This document shows, in pieces, positions 9,768 to 18,173 of a stretch of 32,396 bases of DNA. The position numbers and the translations under genes were made by a program. Origin of the DNA: Chara braunii (Eukaryota > Streptophyta > Charophyceae > Charales > Characeae); assembly GCA_003427395.1 (NCBI GenBank), contig BFEA01000119.1:2874326-2906721 (forward strand), written 5' to 3'. The first letter of the stretch is position 1. Each line of letters opens with the position of its first letter. The notes below the pieces were generated by a model, which was not told the origin of the DNA, searched no databases, and saw nothing but the letters and a program-made list of their open reading frames with translations.

Positions 9768-11339
9768 GTAAACTGGAATTCGCCAGGAGGAATGCGGCGT
9801 GCCGTCATCCTCCTGAATAACTTGGATACAGCTGCCGTAGAAGCAGAGCCGGTAGCTGAGCTTGTCTGGGACCAACCAAGGGGGCGGGGGCCCCATGTCA
9901 ACTTCATCCTGGAAGGTAATGGGCAGGATAAGGTAAATATTACTACCCGACGGGCTGGCGCGGAAAAGAAGCTCATCCGAGACACAGTAGTGGAAGAAGC
10001 CGTGGGGGCTAGAGCAGATTAGGAGGAAGCTGAGGCCGAGGAACAGGAGAAGGTTTATGGAAACACGAGGGAAGAGGAACCGGTAGATAAAGCCACGGCG
10101 GCAAAGAAGAAGTTAGGGTACCAGATCCCGATTCTGACGCTACCCGAATTAGATGACACTCTGAGCAAACTCCTGGGCACCATGGTGTCGGTATCCTTCC
10201 AGACCATGCTGCAGGCAAACCTGAGACTGCTCAAGGGCCTCAGGCAGCTATTGACGCGTAAACGTGTAGAAGTAGAGGAGGCTCCGGAACCACAAGAACA
10301 AGGACCCGAGGAGGCCGAGGCGCCACAAGGAGTCTCTAACCTCCAAAGCATTCCAGGGGGCCTGGAAGACTTGGAAAAAGCCTTTGCCGATATTCGTCTG
10401 AATCTGCCGGACCGAGAAGGTGGCGAAGTCATGAGAGCACCGCCTGGCACTAAACTTAGCTTCCACGCACTGTCTGTAGGAAAACTTAAAGTCCAGGTCG
10501 GAACTCACCACACCGATGCATTAGTGGATGGCGGCGCATAAATTACCCTCATATGACGGGATTTCGCAACAATCACGGGGTGCACAGTGAACAAGGAGGT
10601 AGCAGGGAGTATCAGGGGAGCGGGCGGAGAAATTCCCTTCACTGGTTATGTCACCAAATGCGCGGTCAAGGCAGGAATTCGGGAATCCATCTGGTCTTTC
10701 CAACGGATGACCGTCATGGAAGAAATGGACCATGACATAATCCTTGGGAGACCATGGTGCGCCAATGTAGAAATGATTGGCATGCACCTGCATGATGGCA
10801 CGTATATGGCAGACATAGAGGATCCAGTGACTGATCGCGGAGAACTCCTCCGACTCCTCGGAACTGGAGGGGACCCCCCCAAGGGTAAGCTGGCAACTTG
10901 GTCGCCGACGTTTGAAGAAAGTGCACGAAAAGGCGCATTCGCACGGATGGAAGGCATGGGGGAAAGGGTAGAAATTATAATTGAGGAAGTGTTTAGCAAA
11001 AAGGAACGGATCAAAATGGGTCTGCCTCTAAAGAAAAGGAGAAAGGAGGACGAGGTCCTAGGAGTCATGCTCGCAGAAAAGGAGTCGGAGATTGAACTTG
11101 GGGCCAGCCTGCCCAAGCCAAAGGAGGGACGGAAGGAAATGACAAAAGTAGTACTCGAAATCCCTGACTTGCTGCAGCTCATCAAAGCTATTAGGTACCA
11201 TAAAGTTGGGGTAGATCCGACAACACTTGCAAGATTTGAAGAAGAAATCCAGAAAGGCTACTACCTCAATGGGAAGGTTGTCAGTCTTCAACCCCGTGCC
11301 ATGGAGGTGGCAAGGCCAATCCCGACCGTTCATTTTTAG
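9768..11339 (+). pseudogene. Gag-protease linker and aspartic protease, element A (broken)
   Basis: The frame carrying capsid continues, interrupted by TAG 10020-10022, TAA 10539-10541 and TGA 10554-10556, and ends at TAG 11337-11339. The retropepsin-like active site is ALVDGGA immediately before the TAA: Ty3 proteases usually have D-(S/T)-G-A, so the second position is Gly here. Downstream, HDIILGRPW matches the conserved I-L-G-R/L-(P/D)-W region of retropepsins. A Lys/Glu-rich linker follows (MGLPLKKRRKEDEVLG, PDLLQLIKAIRYHKVG), colinear with the start of element B. The terminal stop falls in a run of five T's where element B has six. The role would be polyprotein cleavage; the stops make the product non-functional. 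Confidence 0.75.
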
Positions 11340-13227
11340 GAGAACGATCCCAGAAGGGAGTGTGCAAAAGTACAAACCCGTAGGGAAGAAGGCCAAGCCG
11401 GTCTCGATCCTAGTAGAAACATCAAGGGAAGAGGTCATGGAAAAAGAAGAAGAGATCCTACGGGTTATAAGGGAGAGGCCGACAATGGAAGGGCATCACA
11501 TACCAGATGAGGTAGCAGATACCATGAAAATAGGAGTGGAAGGGTTTCTAACAGCGGAGGAAACTCAGTTGATAAGGAAGGCGTGTCAGGAGTTCCATTT
11601 AGCTTTCGCTTTCAATTATCACCAGAAAGGGCGGTTTGACGCAAAGCTAGTTCCTCCGGTTAGGATCCACACGGTACAGCATGAATGCTGGAATGATAAA
11701 GGGCCTGCCTACGAGTTTGGGATAACATCGGAAGTCACTGACCTGCTCAGGGCCAAGATAGATTCGTTCGTGGTTGAGCCCACCGGATCCCCTTATGCGA
11801 ACAAATGGTTCGTTTTCCGGAAGCCCAACAAGACGCTCAGGTGGATCCAGGACTTGCAGAAGCTCAATGCGGTAACAATTAGGGATGCAGGCTCGCTCCC
11901 ACAGGAGGACTTGCTTGTCGAATCTCACGTCGGGCGGAGCATTTACTCTCTGATAGACCTGTACTCAGGATACGACCAGTTGCCACTTGATGCGAGGGAT
12001 AGAGCGTATACCGCAATGCACACCTCCGTAGGGCAGTTGCAGATGCAAGTGACCCCTATAGGCTTCACAAATGCGGTAGCAGAGGCACAGAGGAGGATGC
12101 TCGCCATTGCAGGGGATATGTTTCCGAAAAAGTGTGAACCTTATATAGATGATAATCCCATAAAAGGCGCAAGGTACAAGGATGAGGCGGAGGTCCAACC
12201 GGGCGTACGGAAGTTTGTTTGGGACCACTTGCAGGATATTAAGGACTTGCTCCAGCGATTCCTAGTTTACAATATTACTGCAAGCGAACCCAAAAGCATC
12301 CTGGTCATCCCGGAAGTAACCATACTAGGGTTTCGTTGTGGGGCCTATGGAAGGAAACCTGACCCAACAAAGACGGATAAAATTTCTCAATGGCCAACAC
12401 CCCTGCGCACCACAACGGAAGTACGAGCCTTCCTAGGGGTGGTCGGATTCTGGAGAATCTTCATCAAAGGATTTGCAAAGATAGCTGAGCCTATCCGCGC
12501 AATGATCAGGGAAGGGGGTACTATGGAATGGACTGAGGATAGGGAAGCGGCAGCCCAGACCCTCAAAGATATCCTGTCTTCCGATCAGGTTACTTTAGCG
12601 GCACCCTGCTTCAATGACGAAGTAGGACAACCCTTCATCTTAGAAACAGATGGCGGACCAATGGCAGTAGGAGGGGTATTGATACAGAAAAGCGAGGAGG
12701 GCAAGGAAAGACCAATCAGATTTGAAAGTAGGACCCTGAATTCGGCAGAACGACGGTACTCACAGTTCAAGAAGGAGGTCTTAGCGATCCTGTATTGCCT
12801 TAAGACCTTCCAGGCATACCTGTTTGGAAGGCGATTTATCCTAAGGATCGATCCCACCAACGTCGTCAGGGCTCTAAAGAATTACAAGCCTATAGATCCG
12901 ACCGTCGACAGATGGATAGGCTTCATATGGCAATTCGACTATAAGGTCAAGCGAATTGCGGGGCTTCGAAACAGGGCAGATGGGCTGAGTAGGGTATGTA
13001 TCATGCCAGAGGGAGTAGAGGACGCGGAACCAATTGACGCCTTCCTAGAATATGAAGGGGGGGCCCTTGTTGTGGATAACGAAATGGCCGACTCAACGCT
13101 TACAACAGGTCAATTGCTGATTCAGACCTTGGAAAAGGGCGCGCCTGCAGTAGTTGCAGAACTCAGGGAAGGACCAGTCACCACAGTCGGCGCAAAGAGG
13201 AAAAGGACTCGTGGGGAGCAGAAGTAG
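11227..13227 (+). CDS. Reverse transcriptase-RNase H, element A
   Basis: An open frame of 666 residues; similarity to element B begins at about 11338, so the first ~37 residues are probably just upstream overlap in another frame. RT landmarks: NKWFVFRKPNKTLRWIQDLQ, motif A LIDLYSGYDQ with Asp244, QVTPIGFTNA (motif B), motif C YIDD at residues 306-309 (12142-12153), and LGFRCGAYGRKPD. RNase H landmarks: ETDGG with Asp475, SQFKKEVLAI with Glu517, RIDPTN with Asp542, and RADGLSR with Asp585, the expected D-E-D-D set. It copies element RNA to DNA and degrades the RNA strand. The frame ends at TAG 13225-13227 because of a one-base deletion near 13200 relative to element B, which cuts it off from integrase. 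Confidence 0.9.
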   Translation: MQDLKKKSRKATTSMGRLSVFNPVPWRWQGQSRPFIFRRTIPEGSVQKYKPVGKKAKPVSILVETSREEVMEKEEEILRVIRERPTMEGHHIPDEVADTMKIGVEGFLTAEETQLIRKACQEFHLAFAFNYHQKGRFDAKLVPPVRIHTVQHECWNDKGPAYEFGITSEVTDLLRAKIDSFVVEPTGSPYANKWFVFRKPNKTLRWIQDLQKLNAVTIRDAGSLPQEDLLVESHVGRSIYSLIDLYSGYDQLPLDARDRAYTAMHTSVGQLQMQVTPIGFTNAVAEAQRRMLAIAGDMFPKKCEPYIDDNPIKGARYKDEAEVQPGVRKFVWDHLQDIKDLLQRFLVYNITASEPKSILVIPEVTILGFRCGAYGRKPDPTKTDKISQWPTPLRTTTEVRAFLGVVGFWRIFIKGFAKIAEPIRAMIREGGTMEWTEDREAAAQTLKDILSSDQVTLAAPCFNDEVGQPFILETDGGPMAVGGVLIQKSEEGKERPIRFESRTLNSAERRYSQFKKEVLAILYCLKTFQAYLFGRRFILRIDPTNVVRALKNYKPIDPTVDRWIGFIWQFDYKVKRIAGLRNRADGLSRVCIMPEGVEDAEPIDAFLEYEGGALVVDNEMADSTLTTGQLLIQTLEKGAPAVVAELREGPVTTVGAKRKRTRGEQK

Positions 13228-13244
13228 GGGCCAGAGAGGAACTG

Positions 13245-14627
13245 ATGGCAATGGCCGTGGAAGGGGGACGGGACGTCGTGATGACGTTAGCCGAAACCTG
13301 GGCGCAGAAGGAGTGTCAGTACCTAGTCAACAAGACCCGGGAGGAGCAGGATACGGATCAGAAGGAACAAGAGTTCTTTCTCATACAGATGTATGAGGGC
13401 ATCTTTAGAGAAATCGGTCTGCTACTTGTAGGGAACAAACAACCCATGGAAGTCAGCTCCAAGGCAAGGGAGGAAGCTGAGAAGTACGTCTTACGAAATG
13501 GTCACCTGTTCAAGAAAGAGGAAGGGATGATGCCTAGGCGTGTCGTTTGTGGGAAGTCTAGGCAGTTGGATGTAATTCAGGCAATGCATGATGGGCTAGC
13601 TGGAGGTCACCGGTCGTCAAAGGGGACACTTGCAAAGATCGTGCCCCTGTATTTCTGGCCAGGAATGGCAGGCTTGGTCGCAACGTACTCCCAGACGTGT
13701 CTGATGTGTCAAGAGAGGAGCTCCACACGGGTTTACGAACCCCTTAGACCCACTCGGGTACTGGGACCCGGGCACCTTGTTCACCTCGATCTTGTGGTTA
13801 TGCCCCTATCAACGGATGGGTTTAGATACATCTTGGATGCAAGGGACAATCTCAGTGGCTACGTAGAGGCCGTAGCTCTCAAGAGGAAGACAGGGAAAGT
13901 AGTGGCTGATTGGGTGGAAGACTTCTACCTAAGACACCCCTTCGTGCGCAGGTTTATAGCAGATAATGGGACAAATTTCGTTAACCAGGAGGTCTTGAAC
14001 AGGCTTAAGATATTGTGTGTACCAATCAAGATTATTGAGCCCTACCATCCTGAGGCAAATGCACCAGTAGAAAGGGGCCACCGGACCTTGAAGAACACAA
14101 TCGCAAAGTTGGCAGCAGACGACTTGGGAAATTGGTCGCAGTATCTTAGGCAGGCAGTCTTTTCTGAGAACGTGACACCAAAGAGAACCACGGGGTGCAT
14201 TCCAGCGGCACTCTGGTATGGAAGGGAGATTGACTTTCCGGTGGAGGTCCTGGTCCCTACCTGGAACAGACTAGACGACGACCCGCACTTGACTACAGAA
14301 GAGGTAATCACTGCATGTTGCCAGCAGGTCGTCGAAAATGAGGAGGCGCTGGACGAATTAGTTGACCGTGTGATGGATAGTCGAATGAGGGACAAAGCAA
14401 GGTGGGACCAGGTCAAAAACATTCGGAAGGAACCATTCCAGGTGGGGGAAAAGGTGCTAGTCAGGAACTCGGCCCTAAAAAACAAGTGGTCTGGGCAGCT
14501 GGGAAAGAGGTTCAAAGGGCCCTACAGGATTGCTAAGCGGGTGGGGATGAACACGTTCGAGCTCGAGGATCTGGATGGTACTAGCATAAGGGGGCCATTT
14601 CCGAGACGAGGCTGGTCAGGTTTTTGA
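13245..14627 (+). CDS. Integrase, element A
   Basis: An open frame of 460 residues. The zinc-binding HHCC module is His115, His122, Cys152, Cys155. The catalytic triad is Asp182 (VHLDLVV), Asp240 (IADNGTNF) and Glu276 (PVERGHRTL), with exactly 35 residues between the second Asp and the Glu. The C-terminal part has GPY at 425-427 (KGPYRI), the GPY/F module of many Ty3/gypsy integrases. The Met at 13245 is not a natural start: in element B the same sequence is fused in frame to RNase H, so this is the downstream half of a pol polyprotein split by a one-base deletion. A second one-base deletion near 14605 changes the last residues and removes about 30 C-terminal residues found in element B. I see no chromodomain. 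Confidence 0.9.
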   Translation: MAMAVEGGRDVVMTLAETWAQKECQYLVNKTREEQDTDQKEQEFFLIQMYEGIFREIGLLLVGNKQPMEVSSKAREEAEKYVLRNGHLFKKEEGMMPRRVVCGKSRQLDVIQAMHDGLAGGHRSSKGTLAKIVPLYFWPGMAGLVATYSQTCLMCQERSSTRVYEPLRPTRVLGPGHLVHLDLVVMPLSTDGFRYILDARDNLSGYVEAVALKRKTGKVVADWVEDFYLRHPFVRRFIADNGTNFVNQEVLNRLKILCVPIKIIEPYHPEANAPVERGHRTLKNTIAKLAADDLGNWSQYLRQAVFSENVTPKRTTGCIPAALWYGREIDFPVEVLVPTWNRLDDDPHLTTEEVITACCQQVVENEEALDELVDRVMDSRMRDKARWDQVKNIRKEPFQVGEKVLVRNSALKNKWSGQLGKRFKGPYRIAKRVGMNTFELEDLDGTSIRGPFPRRGWSGF

Positions 14628-15054
14628 GCAGGGACCCGGTGGAACAGTGGTTACAAGAGGCTCAGGACGGGGAAACAGGGGAATTAGCACCTTGAAAGGC
14701 AGACAACTGGTTATGGCTCTGGTGGAAATGATCATGACCACAGGGGTTGCTCGTTTGTGTGTCTTATTTCCGAGGGAACATGGGGTGACTGTCTGAGCTG
14801 AGTATGAATGAGGATGAAAGCCTGGGACAATGTACCATAATCTAGTGGGGCAATTTTGGGGACTGCTCATATGGGGTGCCTAAGAGGGGAACAATGTGCC
14901 TAAGGGATCATGGGGTCGCCGACCACGTAGGGGCAAGTAAGGGTCCTGGGAAGGCTTACAAGTCTGTAAATGGGGATGGGAGGGAGTGTGTGTGTACGAG
15001 GGGTTGCGGTGACTGTTATGCATGGACAAGACCAGGCAAGAAAAAAACAAGAAA
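14628..15054. other. Spacer between integrase and ORF3, element A
   Basis: 427 bases without a supported gene. The first part still reads, in another frame, as the lost C-terminus of integrase (RFLSRDPVEQWLQEA-like in B). Element B has a spacer of about the same length (383 bases) at the matching position. The last ~35 bases before the ORF3 start are A-rich in both elements. Confidence 0.6.
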
Positions 15055-15672
15055 ATGGAGTTTGGAAACGAGAACGACAGCAACGTGATCAACCGGCCCA
15101 ATGAGCAGCAGCCAACAAGGCAGGCCGAAGAATCAAGCTCCAGGAAAAGAAAGTTGTATGTGGGGTTTGATCACAATCTGGTTGTGAACAGAGGGGGCAA
15201 AAAGCAAGGGACCGGGGACCCGTCGCCACTGAGAGAAGGGGAGCCGATAGTCCTCCCCTCTGAAAGCTACACCAACGGTGAGGAGGAGAGGAACCCGGGG
15301 AAAAGGCAAAGGTTGGAGGAGAAGGAGCCCATTGAGGTCATCGACCTCAGTAGCGAGGAGGAAGAGGATGAGGTGACGATACCCACAAGGGAAGAACGAG
15401 GAAGAGAGGAGGATTCAGGGAAAGAAAAGGACAAATGGATAGCAGAGTTCGGACCCACCTTCAGCGATTGGTTTGATCAATGGGGCGCTATCTTACGATA
15501 CCAATGGGCGATGAAGGGCAGGGAAAAGCTGAGTAGGGGAGAGGACTTATCCCCAACGACCTTCTTCTCGGAAGGGACGCTCCTTCAGTTACAGGGAATA
15601 AAGAGACAAATGCAGCCGGAAATGGAGGATCGAGCAAGAAGGGAGGCTCGATGTGGGGCAGCGGGACAGTAA
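15055..15672 (+). CDS. ORF3 of element A: acidic protein with SUMO-interaction-like motif
   Basis: 205 residues, start MEFGNENDS chosen because element B has the same opening at 21866 in a similar A-rich context. N-terminal block: KRKL-x-VGF (31-38) and DPSPLREG (55-62), both shared with B, with basic clusters RKRK (30-33) and KRQR (83-86) that could be nuclear localisation signals. Residues 95-106 are VIDLSSEEEEDE, matching the hydrophobic core plus Ser/acidic tail of a SUMO-interaction motif. C-terminal block: EFGPT (131-135) then WFDQW (139-143), also shared with B. There is no signal peptide or membrane segment, so it does not look like an envelope protein. It sits in the position where env-like genes are found. 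Function unknown; a role in host-factor contact or nuclear targeting is inference. Confidence 0.75.
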   Translation: MEFGNENDSNVINRPNEQQPTRQAEESSSRKRKLYVGFDHNLVVNRGGKKQGTGDPSPLREGEPIVLPSESYTNGEEERNPGKRQRLEEKEPIEVIDLSSEEEEDEVTIPTREERGREEDSGKEKDKWIAEFGPTFSDWFDQWGAILRYQWAMKGREKLSRGEDLSPTTFFSEGTLLQLQGIKRQMQPEMEDRARREARCGAAGQ

Positions 15673-16275
15673 AGGGGACAGTAGGCATAATGGGGGCTAG
15701 CTAGAAATTGGGGAGGGTTGGTACCTGGGCAGGTAGAACTGCCATTTTTGAGTTGCGCATTTGAATTTCTTTTTGAATGGACTGTGATGGAACAACTGCC
15801 AAAGCTTGAAATGGCTAAAGGACTGGGTAATGAGTGCTACTTTATACAAGTGGTTGCTTCTTCAGGAAAGTGCATGAGAGTCACGACACTTAGAATAGAA
15901 CTTTGGATGGTTGGGTCCTGCCTAAGGAAAAGGCAAGGGGAAAACAGAGGGATCCTGCTGAGACGAGTCTGTAATGTTGCCTTTGCATTCAAACTTTGTC
16001 TCTTCATTTTTTTAGAAGGACTGTGATGTAACGACTTTGGACTGGGAAGGCTAGTAAAGAATAGTAACCAGCGCTACTTTGTACGACGACTCGCTCCTTT
16101 TTGAAATATGAGCCTTCTTCGGTAGTAAGAAAGGGACTGGGAATGATCGACTCTGAAGGCGGGCAAGGGCATGTGAACTATTGGGGATTGGAAGAAAAAT
16201 GGATGGCGAAAACTTGCTTTTTTTGAATTGTGTACCCATGATTAAATGAGTCGTTGCATGAGTCCTTGTGAGAGG
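15673..16275. other. 3' untranslated region of element A with a diverged internal duplication
   Basis: No gene supported. Two segments about 240 bp apart (around 15763-15860 and 16003-16100) share a weak similarity including GGACTGTGATG followed by GCTACTTT after ~60 bases, suggesting an old duplication. A polypurine tract should lie just before the LTR start, but I could not place one with confidence. Confidence 0.45.
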
Positions 16276-16634
16276 TTAGGGGACCTATGGGTAAAGAGAC
16301 ATCCTCTTCCCTAGGAGCCTAATCCAACCATCCCAGACAAGTCCAGAGTATTGGAAGGATATGAGAAGTCAGGAGAGTGGGAGGAAAACATTGAAATAAG
16401 TTGGCACTCTTTGTAATGGTTGAACGGCCGGGCGAGTTAGTACTGCTTGGGATCGTGAGCCTCAACTCGAGCATTAAACGCTAAGTCGGGTGTATGGATG
16501 GATGTAAGAATGGCAAACGATAAAAGAAAGAAGAAGAACCATGCATCAAAACTTGAAAGGATTGCCACTTTTTAGACCCCGAGACGAGAATAGGATCCGT
16601 GTCCTCGAGGCCCACCCCCTCGGGCGCTAACATT

Positions 16635-16748
16635 GCAATGGATAAGGACGACCCTAACCAGGCTGGCCAACTGAAAGGGACAAGGATGACCCTAACCAGA
16701 CCGTCCATTGCAATGGATAAGGATGGCCCTAACCGGGCTGTCCGACTT
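16635..16748. repeat. U3-like short tandem repeat in LTR-like block A, 3 copies
   Basis: Three diverged units of about 38-40 bases, each with CCCTAACC(A/G)G, the same unit that occurs five times in the block after element B. Copy number differs between the two blocks. Tandem units in an LTR U3 often bind transcription factors in other retroelements; that role is only inferred here. Confidence 0.7.
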
Positions 16749-16794
16749 GGAATTGGCACTAGGGTCCCCTTGCATGATTGCCTGAGATGCAAGA

Positions 16795-16975
16795 GATTGG
16801 AAAGAGCTGAGCCCTGGAAAAAGACATTGGAAAGAGCTGAGCTTGGAAAAGATATTGGTCTCAGCCTTGGAATTGGACTCAACCTTGGAAGAGACATTGC
16901 ATTAAGCATTGGAATGAGACTGAGCATGGATTGAGCATTGGCATTGGATTGAGTATTGGAAGTTGCATTGCATAA
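16795..16975. promoter_or_regulatory. ATTGG-rich cluster in LTR-like block A
   Basis: The pentamer ATTGG, reverse complement of CCAAT, recurs about ten times in 180 bases (for example AAGACATTGGAAAG, GGCATTGGATTGAG). Some copies persist at the matching place after element B (24090-24145). CCAAT boxes are promoter elements bound by NF-Y in eukaryotes; a regulatory role here is inference. It could instead be simple-repeat expansion of TTGGAATTGG-like sequence. Confidence 0.4.
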
Positions 16976-17714
16976 ACAGGGGACCCTAGGCAACTTGGAA
17001 GAAAGGTCGTCGGGCCGACCATGGAATTGGTATGAAAATGGAATTTCTCCTTTCTTCTAGTCTTTGGCCTCAGCAAGAGGGGAATACCGGTGCATGCACC
17101 GCGACCCCAAGACCTCTATCCCTTGAGGGAAAAAGTCTCAGCACGACCTGTCCCTCTTCAAGGGGATGCGGGTCAAAGGACCAAGGCACCTACCACTTGG
17201 ATCGGTGACGGCCGTCTGGAACCACCCCCGACAATGAGCTCTAGTCGGGGAGTTCAAACTGCGCCTCCTGCTGAACGCCTAAACGTCAAAGGGCAAGAGA
17301 GCCAAATGGGCAAGAGAGTCATTCTCATCTAAGTCTATTTTGCTACTCTCCAACCACACGCCATATCATAGAGGGGTGGCATGGCCGTTTGGATCGGACC
17401 ATGGCTGCCTGCGCTAAGTTGGGCGGCACTGTCCAAGGGGAGAGGCTGGGCGAGGTACCGGGTGGAGTCCGCCACCACCACGGGGCATTGGCACTGCCCT
17501 GCCGGAACATTACAACCGTTTCGGGACTAATTGCGAGGTCTTCGTAACTGCACTCGCGGACTGATTGAGAGCCCCAACTCTCTTGAAAGGAAGAGGCTGG
17601 AATCCAGAAAATCACCACTCGGGAGGAACGATTTGCGAGGAACACTCTTACGGCTAGACGAGGCCCTGACAGGCTTGGACTGGACCTGCCTGACAGACAC
17701 AAGGAGGAACCTTG

Positions 17715-18173
17715 GATAGCGCACGAAAGGGGGCTTTTGTGCGAATGGAAGGTATGAGAGAGAGGGTAGTAATCATGATTGAGGAAGCATTCAACAAAAA
17801 GGAATGGATCAAGATGGGCCTGCCTCAAAAGAAGAGAAGGCAGGAGGACGAGGTCTTAGGTGTCATGGTGGCGGAAAATGAGTCAGAAGTTGAGCTTGGG
17901 GCCAGCCTGCCCAACCGAAAAGAAGTGCGTACGAACGTACCGGAAGTCGCACTCGAGATTCCCGATCTCATCAAGGCTATCAGATACCACAATGTAGGGG
18001 TGGACCCGGTGACATTGGACAAGTTCGAAGAAGACGTGCAGAAGGGATACTGTCTGAATGGAAAATTAGTCAGTATTCAGCCGCGAGGCGTAGAGGTGAA
18101 GAGGGTTATTCCGACCGTTCATTTTTTAGGAGAAAGATCCCGGAAGGAAGTGTTTGAAAGTACAAACCAGTAG
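17715..18173 (+). pseudogene. Protease-RT linker fragment, element B
   Basis: The homologous part begins SARKGAFVRMEGMRERV, colinear with residues of element A around 10919-11330, and ends after PTVHF in a 20-residue overlap tail that stops at TAG 18171-18173. It contains MGLPQKKRRQEDEVLG and PDLIKAIRYHNVGVDP. The protease active site is absent because the element is truncated upstream of it. The 3' end overlaps the RT frame at a run of six T's. Confidence 0.7.
18122..18128 (+). promoter_or_regulatory. Candidate -1 ribosomal frameshift heptamer, T TTT TTA
   Basis: In the protease-linker frame the codons are CAT TTT TTA GGA, so the heptamer is phased X XXY YYZ, identical to the U UUU UUA site known from lentiviral gag-pol. 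A -1 slip enters exactly the frame that encodes RT (RRKIPEGSV). Without slipping, translation ends about 15 codons later at 18171. Element A has only five T's here and neither frame joins by -1. A downstream pseudoknot or stem was not established, and a plain homopolymer indel is the alternative explanation. Confidence 0.4.

Larger units (their letters stand above)
8158..17706 (+). mobile_element. Element A: Ty3/gypsy LTR retrotransposon, decayed, with extra ORF3
   Basis: Order gag, protease, RT, RNase H, integrase, ORF3, LTR-like block: the Ty3/gypsy order, with integrase after RNase H. The coding part carries at least four in-frame stops and several single-base frameshifts, so it is not autonomous. 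RT-RNase H and most of integrase are open with catalytic residues present, implying limited time since loss of function or repeated use in trans. No 5' LTR was identified, so the left limit is set at the gag start. The right limit is where similarity between the two LTR-like blocks stops, close to the abrupt start of element B. Confidence 0.85.
16276..17706 (+). repeat. LTR-like block of element A
   Basis: Colinear with 23140-24880 over its whole length, with shared blocks such as TTCCCTAGGAGCCTAATCCA, CACCCCCTCGGGCGCTAACA, AGGTCGTCGGGCCGAC, CATGCACCGCGACCCCA and GCGAGGTCTTCGTAACTGCA. The two blocks flank element B and follow the end of both elements, the arrangement expected of long terminal repeats. 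TG..CA ends and target-site duplications were not resolved, so the exact limits are uncertain. It lacks long reading frames. Sequence identity with the second block varies along its length, highest in the 3' half. Similarity stops close to where element B's pol begins. Confidence 0.7.

Noticed and set aside
10646-11185. Minus-strand 179-residue frame across protease
   Set aside because: A shadow of the plus-strand coding region; Ser/Leu/Arg-rich composition and no domain.
11331-11340. Programmed frameshift in element A at the same T run
   Set aside because: With five T's the zero frame meets a stop at once and a -1 slip does not enter the RT frame, so in A it looks like an ordinary indel.
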